Shown one piece after another: positions 1 to 10,525 of a DNA stretch of 64,000 nt. The translations under genes were made by a program, and so were the position numbers. The notes beneath the pieces were generated by a model. It did no database searches, was not told where the DNA came from, and was given only the letters and a program-made list of their open reading frames with translations. The DNA lies in the NCBI GenBank assembly GCA_025356435.1, contig JANXSY010000105.1:1-64000 (forward strand), given 5' to 3'. This DNA is from Isosphaeraceae bacterium (lineage in GTDB: Bacteria; Planctomycetota; Planctomycetia; Isosphaerales; Isosphaeraceae). How positions within the stretch are numbered: position 1 is the stretch's first letter; each line of letters begins with the position of its first letter.

Positions 1-57
1 TCCGGTGGACTTCTGGGCGTTGAGTTTGTTGGCGTCGATGCGTGCCTGGCTGGTCAT
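1..57 (-). CDS. N-terminal fragment of a hypothetical protein (MTSQARIDANKLNAQKSTG...), truncated by window edge
   Basis: Reverse-strand ATG at 55-57; peptide resembles the common 'RIxANRxNAQxSTGP' N-terminus of a widespread small hypothetical protein family. Confidence 0.5.
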   Translation of the reverse strand, partial: MTSQARIDANKLNAQKSTG

Positions 58-177
58 CGCGGATGTTCCTGCTTCGAGGTGGTGATCACAATATCGATCA
101 CAAACACCATCTGAATTTTGGTCAGGGTCGTCCCGCGATTCCGAAAAGAATTCTGTGAGGCCCGTCCTGTCTCGGGG

Positions 178-771
178 TCAGTGGATCTTCCAGAGGAAAT
201 GGCCGGCGAATAAGCCTGCGAGGAAGGAGACGGCGAGGGCCAGGAGCACGAAGATCGACCAGGACACGAGGACAGATTGCGGCAGCATGATGTCTCCTCG
301 CCTGCGACGCGCCTGGGCCTCGATCCGGTCGGGAGTCACATCGAGCGCGATCTCGGGGATCCCTGGCGGGTTGACGGTGGGGGCGGCGAGGTCGATGTCG
401 ACCATCGGGGGGTGGAGCAGGATCGGAGGGGCAGTAATCGACTCGGGCGTGGGCTCAACCTGCGGGACGGCGCTGATCGAGGGCTCGATGGCGACGGCCG
501 ACTTGAAGAGGGCGGTATCGATCTCTTCCCATGAGAAGCCAGGCTCGAGCGACGGATCACGCTTTGGGGTGGCGGCAGCGGCAGTGCGGGTCGGCTCTGT
601 GAGGTCGATCTGGGGGATGGTCTCTTCGGGTTCGGGCTCGGCCGAGGGGTCGGGGACGATCAACTCGGCCTTGCAATTCGGACAGGTCGTCGTGCGACCT
701 GCCTTCGACACCGGTGCGCCCAGGAGCTTGCTACACTGGTAGCACCGGAACCGCATCAATTCTCCTGGCAT
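178..771 (-). CDS. Zinc-ribbon-like N-terminus (CYQC...CPNC) protein with C-terminal transmembrane helix
   Basis: ORF 197 aa; CxxC pairs in RFRCYQCSKLL...TTCPNCKAEL; hydrophobic C-terminus. Confidence 0.7.
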   Translation of the reverse strand: MPGELMRFRCYQCSKLLGAPVSKAGRTTTCPNCKAELIVPDPSAEPEPEETIPQIDLTEPTRTAAAATPKRDPSLEPGFSWEEIDTALFKSAVAIEPSISAVPQVEPTPESITAPPILLHPPMVDIDLAAPTVNPPGIPEIALDVTPDRIEAQARRRRGDIMLPQSVLVSWSIFVLLALAVSFLAGLFAGHFLWKIH

Positions 772-986
772 GATACCACCGACCCCAATAGAGAGACGCG
801 ACCCCGACCGAACGGTTCCAGGTTACGGAGAATCGGCCCGTTTCGCCATCCCGCGAGAGGCACGCGACTTGACCTCGGGGGTGGGCCTGTCACAATAGTC
901 CGATGGATTGAATCGACGGGCGTCCGGGATCGTCCAAGGGGTGGGTTGTCGATGATCGAGACATCTCGACCACGGAGGGAGACCGT

Positions 987-3275
987 ATGCCGATCACTCG
1001 TTGCCTGGTCCTTGTGACGACGATGTTGGCCGTGATCGCATCGGCCGCGACGGGTGACGACGTCCTGCTCAAGAATAAGACGCTCTACCGGGGGGCCGTC
1101 GACAAAGACAATACGCTCCGGCAGATCTCCGACGGGCTGAAGCGGATCATCATCCGCGATTCGAAGATCGAGAAGATCACGCCGAACGACTCGCTGCGGG
1201 GCCTCGAACGGTTCCAGATCGTCCAGCCGCTCGAAGTCCACGCCGGCGCGATGCCGACGGTGGCGATCGGAGTGCAGGCGACCCCCTGGAACGACAAGGG
1301 TCGGCGGCAGTTTAGCTATTATGGCCCGAGGTCGAAGTCGCCGGTCGTGATGACGCAGGCGATCAACGACCTTGGCCCGTACATGGTCCGCTTTCGGGGC
1401 GTCGACGGATTCTGGGTTGGGCAGGTGACGACGAAGCAGGTCCCCAAGCCGGTCGTGATCGGGCTGCTGGGCCGGGTCGACCAGACGGTTCTCAACGAGC
1501 GGCAACGGATCGCGCGGTTTTTGCTTCAGTCGGAGTGGTATCCCGAGGCCAAGGCGCAGGTTGAGTCGATCGCCAAAGATTTTCCCGAGGAACGTGAGCG
1601 GGCGAAGGAGCAGGTCAAGGCGATCCAAGACCTTCAGGCCCGCCAGGAACTGATCGAGATCAGCGTGATCCGGGGCTCGCGACGGCCCAAAGACCTGATC
1701 GCCCGGCTCCACGCCTTCCCATCGGAGAACGTCTCGTCCGACGTGATCGCCGACGCTCGCGAGCAGCTCCGCAAGGAAGAAGAACAGGTCGCGGCCGACC
1801 GACGGCTCGGCGAGTCGCTGCGAGACGTCGAGAAGGCGCTCACGCCTGACTTGCAGAAGGGCTATAGCCGGTCGATCGCCGAGATCCTCCGCGATCTGGA
1901 GCAGGCCCCCGACGCCGTCCGGTCCCGCCTCGACCCATTCGCCAAGGCGGACCCCAAGCTACCGCCCGAGAGTCGGCTCGCCCTGGCCCTCTCGGGTTGG
2001 ATCGTCGGGCCTGAAGCCGCTTCGAGCAGCCCCGAAGAGGCCGCCATCCTCTGGAAAGCTCGCACCCTGGTGCGCGATTACCTCCGCGCCTCGGACGACG
2101 CCTCAAGGAGTGAGAACCTCGCCTCGATCCAGTCGCTCGCATGGACGCAGGACAAAGCCCGCCCCGACGGCAAGATCGACCTCGAAACCCTCTCGCGTCT
2201 CATCCCCCTGATGCCCCCCCCCCTGCACTCCGAGCCGGTGGTCGGCGGCAAAGAGGTGACGCACCGGGTCGCGAATGACGTCAACGACGAGCCGACCGAA
2301 TATATGGTCCTGCTGCCTCCCGAATATCACCCGATGCGGAACTATCCCACCATCGTCGCGCTCCACGACGGCCGAGGGCCGAAGTCGGCGATCGACTGGT
2401 GGCGGGAAGAGGCAGCGCGACGGGGATATATCATTATCGCCCCCGAGTATCTCCTGCCCGGCCAGGCCCGCGAATACCGCTTCAGCGCGAGCGAGCACGC
2501 GGCCGTTGAGCTTTCGCTCCGCGATGCCCGCAAGCGCTACGCGATCGATTCGGATCGGGTCTATCTCGGCGGGCAGGTAGTGGGCGGGATCATGGCGCTC
2601 GACTTCGGGCTCGCGCACCCTGACCTATTCGCGGGAGTGGCGTCAGTCTCGGGACTGCCGGCGAAGTATGTCTTCACGTATCGAAAGCACGTCGAGCACC
2701 TGCCGCTCTATCTCGCGATCGGCGACCTGGCCCCTTCGGTGAAGGAGGCGGTCTTCGACGGCTTCGCGCGGCCAATGATCGCCGACACGCTCGACGTGAC
2801 TTATGTCGAATACTACCGCCGAGGTCTTGAAGACCTCCCTGAGGAGGCCTCGGCGATCGTCGACTGGATGGACAAGCGCCGCCGCGGCCCAACCCCGAAG
2901 TCATTTGAAGTCTTTTCGGCCCGCCCGAGCGACGCCCGATTCTTCGGCGTCGTGATCCAGGATCTGGCCCCCGGCTCGGCGATTGCTCCGGAGGCCGCCG
3001 ATCCCCTCGGCAAGAACATCAAGCCGGCGAAGATTACGATGCGATCGAGCGCCCCGAGCAACCTGCTCAACATCACGACGACCGGCATCGTCAACCTTGA
3101 TGTGTGGGTCAGCCCCAAGCTGATCGACTTCAAACGTCGGATGGAGGTCCGGATCAACGGCCGCCCGTTCTTCAAGGGGCTGGCCAAGCTCGACCCCGCC
3201 GCGCTCTTGACCGACCTCCGGTTCCGGGGAGACCGGCAGCAGTTGTACTGGATGAAGGTCACGACGGCTCGCTGA
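987..3275 (+). CDS. Secreted protein with C-terminal alpha/beta-hydrolase (esterase/PHB-depolymerase-like) domain
   Basis: Signal peptide; YMVLLPPEYHPMRNYPTIVALHDG ... GGQVVGGIMALDFGLAHPDLF. Confidence 0.7.
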   Translation: MPITRCLVLVTTMLAVIASAATGDDVLLKNKTLYRGAVDKDNTLRQISDGLKRIIIRDSKIEKITPNDSLRGLERFQIVQPLEVHAGAMPTVAIGVQATPWNDKGRRQFSYYGPRSKSPVVMTQAINDLGPYMVRFRGVDGFWVGQVTTKQVPKPVVIGLLGRVDQTVLNERQRIARFLLQSEWYPEAKAQVESIAKDFPEERERAKEQVKAIQDLQARQELIEISVIRGSRRPKDLIARLHAFPSENVSSDVIADAREQLRKEEEQVAADRRLGESLRDVEKALTPDLQKGYSRSIAEILRDLEQAPDAVRSRLDPFAKADPKLPPESRLALALSGWIVGPEAASSSPEEAAILWKARTLVRDYLRASDDASRSENLASIQSLAWTQDKARPDGKIDLETLSRLIPLMPPPLHSEPVVGGKEVTHRVANDVNDEPTEYMVLLPPEYHPMRNYPTIVALHDGRGPKSAIDWWREEAARRGYIIIAPEYLLPGQAREYRFSASEHAAVELSLRDARKRYAIDSDRVYLGGQVVGGIMALDFGLAHPDLFAGVASVSGLPAKYVFTYRKHVEHLPLYLAIGDLAPSVKEAVFDGFARPMIADTLDVTYVEYYRRGLEDLPEEASAIVDWMDKRRRGPTPKSFEVFSARPSDARFFGVVIQDLAPGSAIAPEAADPLGKNIKPAKITMRSSAPSNLLNITTTGIVNLDVWVSPKLIDFKRRMEVRINGRPFFKGLAKLDPAALLTDLRFRGDRQQLYWMKVTTAR

Positions 3276-3359
3276 TTGGGCCGGAATTCGGGTAAGATCG
3301 CACGTCGACGGGCCTGACCCTCGTTCCCCTTCCCGACGGCCTGCCGCACGGAGCGACTT

Positions 3360-4826
3360 GTGACCGAGCCTGTAACGCCCGACTGGGTACGCGACGCGAT
3401 CTTCTATCAGATCTTTCCCGACCGATTCGCCCGGAGTCTTTCGGTTCCCAAGGCCGCCCACCTCGACGCCTGGGGGGCACCCCCTACCCCGCACGGCTAT
3501 CAGGGTGGAGACCTGCTCGGTGTGGCCGAACATCTCGACTACCTGTCTGACCTTGGCGTCAACGCGATCTATTTCACCCCGATCTTTCAGTCGGCATCGA
3601 ACCATCGGTATCACACGCACGACTACTTGCGAGTTGACCCGATGCTCGGCGGCAATGAGGCGTTGCGCCGATTGATCGACGAGGCACACCGTCGCAAGAT
3701 GAAGGTCGTGCTCGACGGCGTCTTCAACCACGCGAGCCGAGGGTTCTTCCAGTTTCACGACATCCTCGAAAACGGTGAGAACTCGGCCTATCTCGACTGG
3801 TTCACCGTCCACGGGTTCCCGCTCAACGCGTACGACCACACGAAGGAGCCGGGCTATGGGGCCTGGTGGAACCTTCACGCGCTACCGAAGTTCAACATCA
3901 AGACGCCCGCCGTCCGCGAGTTCCTGCTCGGCGTCGCCCGCTACTGGGTCGACTTCGGCATCGACGGCTGGCGGCTCGATGTGGCGGCCGAGATTGAGGA
4001 CGACGACTTCTGGCGTGACTTCCGCCGTGTCGTCCATAAGGCGAACCCCGAAACCTACATCCTTGGCGAGGTCTGGACCGAGGCGGGCCACTGGCTCAAG
4101 GGCGACATGTGGGACGCCGTGATGAACTATCTGTTCACGCGAGCCTGCATCGCCTTCTTCATCGGCAACAACGTCGACCACGGCGAACTCGCCCGCACGA
4201 GCTTCGGCACGCTCGACCCCGTTGGTGCCCCGGCGTTTTGTACTGCGATCAACCAGTTGATCGGGCACTATCATCCGAACGTAAGCTCGGTCTTGATGAA
4301 CCTGCTCAGCAGCCACGACATGCCTCGCTTCATCAGCCTGGCACGCGGCGACCAATCGGCGTTCCGGCTGGCGACCCTCTTCCAGATGACCTATCCGGGT
4401 GCCCCGTCGGTCTACTACGGCGACGAGATCGGCATGGCCGGCGGTCACGATCCCGCCAACCGCGCGGCCTTCCCCTGGCACGACACCGACTCGTGGGATC
4501 GCGATCTCTTGCACGAATTCCAGCGGCTGATCGCGCTTCGCAAGGCCCATCCCGCGCTCCGGCGGGGAACATTCACGCCGATCGAGGCGAGCGACGACGT
4601 CTTTGTCTATCTCCGTCAGTACGAAGGTGAGACCTTCCTGATCGCGCTCAACTCGGCCAAATCGACTCGTCGACTCGACCTGGCCCTGAGCGGCCATGTT
4701 GCCGACGGGACGAGACTTCACGAGGTCTGGACCAAGGCGAGCGTGGAGGTTGAGTCGGGGAGCATTCGCGGCCTCGAACTCGCGCCAAGGACGGGGCGGG
4801 TCTTCGCCACGACGGTTGTCTCATGA
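3360..4826 (+). CDS. GH13 alpha-amylase family glycosidase (neopullulanase/cyclomaltodextrinase-like)
   Basis: AIFYQIFPDRFARS, DGVFNHASRGFF, DGWRLDVAAEI, LGEVW, LLSSHDMPRF motifs. Confidence 0.9.
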   Translation: MTEPVTPDWVRDAIFYQIFPDRFARSLSVPKAAHLDAWGAPPTPHGYQGGDLLGVAEHLDYLSDLGVNAIYFTPIFQSASNHRYHTHDYLRVDPMLGGNEALRRLIDEAHRRKMKVVLDGVFNHASRGFFQFHDILENGENSAYLDWFTVHGFPLNAYDHTKEPGYGAWWNLHALPKFNIKTPAVREFLLGVARYWVDFGIDGWRLDVAAEIEDDDFWRDFRRVVHKANPETYILGEVWTEAGHWLKGDMWDAVMNYLFTRACIAFFIGNNVDHGELARTSFGTLDPVGAPAFCTAINQLIGHYHPNVSSVLMNLLSSHDMPRFISLARGDQSAFRLATLFQMTYPGAPSVYYGDEIGMAGGHDPANRAAFPWHDTDSWDRDLLHEFQRLIALRKAHPALRRGTFTPIEASDDVFVYLRQYEGETFLIALNSAKSTRRLDLALSGHVADGTRLHEVWTKASVEVESGSIRGLELAPRTGRVFATTVVS

Positions 4827-5605
4827 GCGACGAGACACCGCCTGCGTGGCGGTTGCCGCCGGGGGTTAATGCCTCTCTCTGGCAGTATACCCACACCCCG
4901 CGACTGGCCCACGAGGAGGATCATTACTTCGCGGGCCATCCCCTGTTCGAGCGCGACGTGATCGAACTCGATGCTCGATTCACCGAGCCGGGTCGGTTGA
5001 TCGACCTGGGTTGCGGCACCGGCCGACACTCGCTCCGATTCGCGGCGAGGGGCTTCCCGGTCGTCGCGGTCGAGCTCTCGCAATTCATGCTCGAACAGGT
5101 TGGACTGAAGGCGGAGGCCACCCTGCCCCTCGATCGGGTTCGCGCCAACCTCTGTCGGCTCGAATGCCTGCCCGACGCGACGTTCGACTATGCCCTTTCG
5201 ATGTTCAGCACGATCGGGATGATCCGCACGCCGAAGACGCGACAGATGGCCCTGTCAGAAGCGGCACGCGTCTTGAAGCCCGGCGGCAGGATGGCAATTC
5301 ATGTGCATAACATCTATCTCAACCTCCGCGACCCCCAAGGTCGGCGCTGGCTCGTCAGGCAGTTCGGCCTGATGCTGAGCGGGTCAGAGTCGGCGGGCGA
5401 CCAGCTCATGAACTATCGCGGCATCCCGGCGATGGAAGTGCACCTCTATCGATGGTCTGAGATCAAGCGTGACCTGCGTCGGGCCGGGCTGCGGATCGAG
5501 GAGACTGTCGCGATCGAGGAAGTCATGGCCCGGCCGATCGCGCATCCCTGGTTCCTCCCTTCGCTCCGCGCCGGAGGATGGATCATCTTTTGCCGGCGAC
5601 AGTAA
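4823..5605 (+). CDS. Class I SAM-dependent methyltransferase
   Basis: LIDLGCGTGRHSLRFAARGFPVVAVELS; ATGA overlap with upstream gene. Confidence 0.85.
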   Translation: MSDETPPAWRLPPGVNASLWQYTHTPRLAHEEDHYFAGHPLFERDVIELDARFTEPGRLIDLGCGTGRHSLRFAARGFPVVAVELSQFMLEQVGLKAEATLPLDRVRANLCRLECLPDATFDYALSMFSTIGMIRTPKTRQMALSEAARVLKPGGRMAIHVHNIYLNLRDPQGRRWLVRQFGLMLSGSESAGDQLMNYRGIPAMEVHLYRWSEIKRDLRRAGLRIEETVAIEEVMARPIAHPWFLPSLRAGGWIIFCRRQ

Positions 5606-5620
5606 TCAATCGCGTCGGGT

Positions 5621-6775
5621 TCAGACGGGCCGCGAGGGAACTCTCGTCCATCGCCGCTTGAGCCGGAGGAAAGGCCGTTCGAGACCATAATACGAGGCGG
5701 CGGCAATCAGCACGGTCAGGCCCAGGCCGAAGAATGGCCCGGCCGTCTTCAGGCCGATCTCGTGGTACATGTAGAGGCCGTAGCTGATACGCCCGAGCCA
5801 GACGATCCAGGTCATCGAGAGCGCTCTCCTGGCCCATCCGTCGCAGAGGATCGGATAGGCAACGATGCCGACCCCGCAGGCCCAGACGGCCGCGTAGTCC
5901 CAGGTGCGTCGCGCGGGGCTGCTCTCGCCCAGGCCGTAGGTGCGCATGAGCCAGATCGCGCACGCCATCACGACCCATCCCCAGAATTTGGCCAGAGCCC
6001 TCGCCCGCTCGCCGGGGGGCCAGCGATCAAGAACGAGCGCCAGGGCCACGCCGCTGAGCAGGGTGTCGAGCTGGACGAAGGTGTTGAACTTGAACTCCAG
6101 TTCGTTGATCGGTAGCGCGGCGACGTAACCCCGGATCGCCCAGAAACCGGCCATGAGCGCGGCGACGACGGGCAGGCGTGCTCGCTTGGGGACGAACGCG
6201 ATCAGGAGCGGGCAGACGATATAGAACTGCTCTTCGACGCAGACTGACCAGAGGATGCTGATCGAGTCGGGCACTGCGGTCCCCTGGAAGACCATCGACC
6301 AGTTGCCCAGGAAGGCTAGAAACCACAGGAGATGGTGATGGAGCAAGGAGGCGTGGGTGGGGGTGCCGAATCGCCCGCTGATCGCCGGTAGCAACAGGAA
6401 GGTGATCGCCACGATGGCGTAATAGAGCGGCCAGATTCGCAAGATCCGCCGCATCCAGAAGGCACGGAGGTCAACCCGGCCGTATCGCTCCTCCTCGCGG
6501 AGCAAAAGGGTCGTGATGAGGTAGCCGCTGAGGATGAAGAAGAGCTGGACGCCGACCCAACCGTTTTGTCGGAGGGCGCTCCGGACCGTTGGACCGAAGT
6601 CGACCGCCCAGCCCGCCGCGTCGGGGCCGAAGAGTGAGGCGAGCAGGAAGACCGGCAGGGTCACGAAGGTGAGCACGTCGCTGACCCAGCCGAGGCCGTC
6701 GTGGAAGGCGTAGACCAGGAGGAAGGCAACGAACCTCAGTCCATCGAGCTGGGGATAGTAAGTTCGCTCATCCAT
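5621..6775 (-). CDS. Acyltransferase family 3 (OafA/YrhL-like)
   Basis: MDERTYYPQLDGLRFVAFLLVYAFHDG; multi-TM; FILSGYLITTLLL; start placed at 6775 rather than the longest ORF. Confidence 0.88.
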   Translation of the reverse strand: MDERTYYPQLDGLRFVAFLLVYAFHDGLGWVSDVLTFVTLPVFLLASLFGPDAAGWAVDFGPTVRSALRQNGWVGVQLFFILSGYLITTLLLREEERYGRVDLRAFWMRRILRIWPLYYAIVAITFLLLPAISGRFGTPTHASLLHHHLLWFLAFLGNWSMVFQGTAVPDSISILWSVCVEEQFYIVCPLLIAFVPKRARLPVVAALMAGFWAIRGYVAALPINELEFKFNTFVQLDTLLSGVALALVLDRWPPGERARALAKFWGWVVMACAIWLMRTYGLGESSPARRTWDYAAVWACGVGIVAYPILCDGWARRALSMTWIVWLGRISYGLYMYHEIGLKTAGPFFGLGLTVLIAAASYYGLERPFLRLKRRWTRVPSRPV

Positions 6776-7508
6776 GAGTCCCTCTCCATCGCACGACCCG
6801 ATCGACCAGTTCGGCGGCGAGGTCGGCGTCTGGGCCGATCGTCTCGACGGGCTTGCCCGGGCGGACGAGATGGATCGTGTGGCGGCCCTGGCGGAGAAGG
6901 CGGAGGTCATTCGCCACGGTCAGGTCGGCGTGGTTCTGCTCGTTGAGGTCGCACGCCCGCTCGATGAGCTCGGCCTCCGTCGATCCCGAGAGGAGCTTGA
7001 AGCCGACGAGATAGACGTTGGGTGCCCAGTCGCGAACCGAGCGGATGACCTTGGGAAGGCGTTTGCAGCGCAGGACCAGTTCGTCGGTCTCCGAGGGGAT
7101 CTTGCCGGGGTTGATCTCGGGTGCAAAGTCGGAGACCGCCATCGCAAGAAAGACGGCGTCGATCGGCTCTCGGGTCAGAATCGACCGGACAGTCCGCGCA
7201 TAGTCGGGGACGGTTCCCTCGGCGAGCGGGAAGAGGTGGAGGCGGTCGCCGACGGCCAACCGATCGGCCTTGAGAGTGCGGAGGCGGGCGATCTCGGCGT
7301 CAGGGTCGGCGTCGAGATCGAACCGGGCGCGCGACGCATAGGGGACGAGTGCCCCTTTACCGTAGACGTGCCAGACCCTTGCGCCTCGGGCGAGGGCCGC
7401 CTCGCTAATGGCGGAGGCGAACCGGCCGGTCGACATGTTGGTGATCTGGCGGACGTCGTCGATCGGAGCGATAGTGCCGCCGCCGGTGACAAGGATGTTC
7501 ATTCCCAT
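6768..7508 (-). CDS. Phosphopantothenoylcysteine synthetase/decarboxylase-like (CoaB domain) protein
   Basis: MNILVTGGGTIAPIDDVRQITNMSTGRFASAISEAALARGARVWHVYG. Confidence 0.85.
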   Translation of the reverse strand: MGMNILVTGGGTIAPIDDVRQITNMSTGRFASAISEAALARGARVWHVYGKGALVPYASRARFDLDADPDAEIARLRTLKADRLAVGDRLHLFPLAEGTVPDYARTVRSILTREPIDAVFLAMAVSDFAPEINPGKIPSETDELVLRCKRLPKVIRSVRDWAPNVYLVGFKLLSGSTEAELIERACDLNEQNHADLTVANDLRLLRQGRHTIHLVRPGKPVETIGPDADLAAELVDRVVRWRGTHG

Positions 7509-7602
7509 TGAGGAGCCGCCCGCCTCCCTCCCCTTGCAGTCGCCCCGACGCCCCGCTAGCCTTGGCGGGACGGCCCAACCGAATTCGTCCCGAGACCGCC
7601 TA

Positions 7603-8892
7603 ATGCCGACCCACGTACTGCATGACCCGGTCGCCCGGGAGCTGTTCGACGAGATGGCCACCTGGCCAATCTTCGACCCCCACTCGCACATCGACGCCCG
7701 CCGGCCTGCCGCCAGGAACCTCGACGAGGTGCTCGGCTACCACTACTATACCGAGTTGGCCCACGCGGCGGGGATGCCCACCGAACTCGTCGCGGCCGGC
7801 CTCGATCCGAGGGAGCGAGCGCGCAACCTCTCCCGTTATCTCGACCGGATCGACAATACGGTCCAGTATTCCTGGCTGACCGAGATCGCCAGCACCTTCC
7901 ACGGATTCGAAGGCCCGATCAATCCCGAGACGATTGACGACCTCTATCAGCGCGCCGACAAGCCGGCGGCCGGGGGCGATTGGGATCGCGCTGTCTGGGA
8001 CCGGACGAAGCTCGAAGCCTGTTTCCTGACCAACGACTTCGACGACCCGCTCGAAGGCTGGGATACCTCGAAATACATCCCCTGCCTGCGGGCCGACGAC
8101 CTTGTGCTCAAGCTCGAACAGCCCGGCACGGTCGAGCGACTCCAGCGGTCGACCGGTATCGAAGTCGGCGATTACGCGAGTCTGCACAAGGCGTTAGGGG
8201 TGATCTTCGAGCGATTCAAGTCGCGGGGGGCGGGTGCCTGCGCGATCAGTCTGCCGCCGGACTTCGCCCCACTGCGATCGACGCCCAAGCGGGCGGTGAC
8301 GCCGATCCGGCGCGCTCTGCACGGGCTTGACCTACGTCCCGACGAACACGAAGAGATCCGCCGGGCCGTCTTGTGGATGGTCGCCGAGTATTGCGCTGAG
8401 TTCAAGCTGCCGTTCGACCTGATGGTCGGACCGATCCGGGGAGTCTATGCCGCGGGGGTTGCCGGTGGCTGCGACCTCTTCGACCGTCGCGTGAGTCTGC
8501 ACGACTATCGCGACCTCTTCAACCACTTCTCGGGCGTGACGTTCCCGGTTTCGACCCTCTCGCCCGACGCCTCGGCCGAGCTTGTGGCCTATTCGTGGAT
8601 TTTCCCGAACGTGGTCCCGATGGGCTACTGGTGGTACTCGAACGTCCCCGCCTACATCGCAGCCGATCTGAAGGCGAGGCTCCAGGCGGTGCCCAAGACG
8701 AAGCAGGTGGGATATTACTCCGACGCCTACAAGCTGGAGTTCGTCCTGCCCAAGTTCAACACTTTCCGCACAGTCCTCGCCGAGACCCTGGCCGACGACG
8801 CGATCCGAGGCCGAGGCTGGTCGACCGACCGGGCGATCGAGATGGCCCGGCTGATTCTGCTCGACAACCCGAGGCGGATCTTTGGAAGATAG
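7603..8892 (+). CDS. Glucuronate isomerase-like amidohydrolase
   Basis: WPIFDPHSHIDARRPA...; GYWWYSNVPAYIAADL; uronate-isomerase-like layout. Confidence 0.75.
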   Translation: MPTHVLHDPVARELFDEMATWPIFDPHSHIDARRPAARNLDEVLGYHYYTELAHAAGMPTELVAAGLDPRERARNLSRYLDRIDNTVQYSWLTEIASTFHGFEGPINPETIDDLYQRADKPAAGGDWDRAVWDRTKLEACFLTNDFDDPLEGWDTSKYIPCLRADDLVLKLEQPGTVERLQRSTGIEVGDYASLHKALGVIFERFKSRGAGACAISLPPDFAPLRSTPKRAVTPIRRALHGLDLRPDEHEEIRRAVLWMVAEYCAEFKLPFDLMVGPIRGVYAAGVAGGCDLFDRRVSLHDYRDLFNHFSGVTFPVSTLSPDASAELVAYSWIFPNVVPMGYWWYSNVPAYIAADLKARLQAVPKTKQVGYYSDAYKLEFVLPKFNTFRTVLAETLADDAIRGRGWSTDRAIEMARLILLDNPRRIFGR

Positions 8893-9057
8893 ATGGAGGG
8901 GCGCGGTCTCTTCCCCGCGATCCGCAAACTCGGCCTGAAGTCGACCGGAAGCGGTCACGACTTGAGTCGTCGAGCTTGACCTGGGGCCGATCGCGGGGAA
9001 TCCTTCCATGAACCGCCGTCGGGGCAAGCCCCAGACCACCCGCTAGGACCGGCATCG

Positions 9058-10455
9058 ATGAACCACTTTTCAACCAGACGAACACTCCCGGCCCTCGGCC
9101 TGGGCCTGACCATATTGTTGTCCTCGACGCCTTTGACCGTCGCCCAGGGCCCCGCGAGCGGCTCGGGCACGGGAACTGGCACTGGTCGATCGGCGGGCTC
9201 AGCGGGCTCGACCGGCACCGGCACCGAGTCGGGTGCCGGGCTCGGCACGACTTCCGGCACCGCGAGGAGTGTGCCCGGAGTTGATCCCCTGCCGGGTCGT
9301 GGCGGGCCTCGGCCCGAGCCCCTGCTCGTCCCTCGAGTCGTAATACCCGGCACAGTCGAGGGGGTTTTCGGCAAAGACGAACCCCCTCTCGTCCGCGAGG
9401 CGATGGCGATCTCCGACCCCGGAGAACGTTCGCTGGCACTGGTCAGGATCGCCCGCACATCAATCTTCCTGAGCCGTCCCGACCTCGGCCACTTCGCAAT
9501 CTTCCAGGCCGCGAAAGACTCTACCCTGGAGCCTATCGCCACGCTGCGGGACCAGCGGCTCGTCAACGTGATCCTGGCCGCGCTCAACCTGGCCGAAGAG
9601 CACATGCGCGAAGTGGCGATCTTCCAGTCCATCCCGGAGGGCGGGCCTGTTCTGTCCGCCCCGATCAATACCGACCGCAAATCGAATCTGGAGCGTGGGC
9701 GGCAGGAATGGCAGTTGGCCTACGAACTCTCGTTCGAGGTCAAGAACCGATCGGCCCGCACCGAGACGCTCTATCGGGTCGTCGAGAGCGAGTCGCTCGG
9801 CAGTTCTTCGCTGGTCCGTGAGCCGTTCCGAATGACTGGCGGACGCCCTGACCCGGCGAAACTCCCTCCGATCACCCGCGAATTCAGCGACGAGCTACTC
9901 GCGACCGCAATCCGCCACGCCTTGACCATCGAGCGGCCGATCTGGCGCGATCGGGCCCTGGTGGCGATCGGGTCGAACGCGGCGTCGTCAGCTCAGTTTA
10001 CGCGGGCGATCGAATCGGCCCGAGCCATTCCCCAGCCCGAGATCCGGGCCGACGCACTGCTCAAGATCGCTGAGAACCAGGTCATCTTCGGCCGGCAGAA
10101 TGACGCGACGCGGTCCTACGCCGAAGTGGCTAGCGCAATCTCCGAAGTGCCCAACACCGACCCTCGCGAGACTCTGGTCGGCGTCCTGATCGACAGCCTC
10201 ATCGCCTTTGGCCGGTTCGAGGACGCCCGAGCGAGCACGGTCCTGTACTCCAATCCCGCCAACCCGCCGATCGCCTTGTCGGCGGTCGCTGAGTCTCAAG
10301 GACGCCGCAACCTTGCCATCTCGGCAAGGAAGTGGATCGACGCCGAGCCTTCGCCCGACCTCCGGTCGCTTCTCTATCGCAAGCTCAACGACGGTCTTCT
10401 CGCCGCGATCGAACAGCGTCGATCGGCCGAGTTGTCGCGTCCCGGCAACCCGTGA
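9058..10455 (+). CDS. Secreted hypothetical protein with Gly/Ser/Thr low-complexity N-terminal linker
   Basis: Signal peptide; GPASGSGTGTGTGRSAGSAGSTGTGTESGAG; helical repeat-like C-terminal part. Confidence 0.6.
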   Translation: MNHFSTRRTLPALGLGLTILLSSTPLTVAQGPASGSGTGTGTGRSAGSAGSTGTGTESGAGLGTTSGTARSVPGVDPLPGRGGPRPEPLLVPRVVIPGTVEGVFGKDEPPLVREAMAISDPGERSLALVRIARTSIFLSRPDLGHFAIFQAAKDSTLEPIATLRDQRLVNVILAALNLAEEHMREVAIFQSIPEGGPVLSAPINTDRKSNLERGRQEWQLAYELSFEVKNRSARTETLYRVVESESLGSSSLVREPFRMTGGRPDPAKLPPITREFSDELLATAIRHALTIERPIWRDRALVAIGSNAASSAQFTRAIESARAIPQPEIRADALLKIAENQVIFGRQNDATRSYAEVASAISEVPNTDPRETLVGVLIDSLIAFGRFEDARASTVLYSNPANPPIALSAVAESQGRRNLAISARKWIDAEPSPDLRSLLYRKLNDGLLAAIEQRRSAELSRPGNP

Positions 10456-10472
10456 TCAGGCTGAATCAAATT

Positions 10473-10505
10473 TCCCGCAGGGTCTGCCGTGCGGACCCTG
10501 CGGGA
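10473..10505. terminator. Bidirectional hairpin terminator between convergent genes
   Basis: TCCCGCAGGGTC-N9-GACCCTGCGGGA, 12-bp perfect stem between stop codons of convergent CDSs; no long U tract. Confidence 0.75.
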
Positions 10506-10525
10506 TCGATTTCGAGTCGCTATCT

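Noticed and set aside
9130-9270. GGC/ACC-rich repeats in the 9058 CDS
   Set aside because: Encodes an ordinary Gly/Ser/Thr low-complexity linker after the signal peptide; no precise repeat unit.
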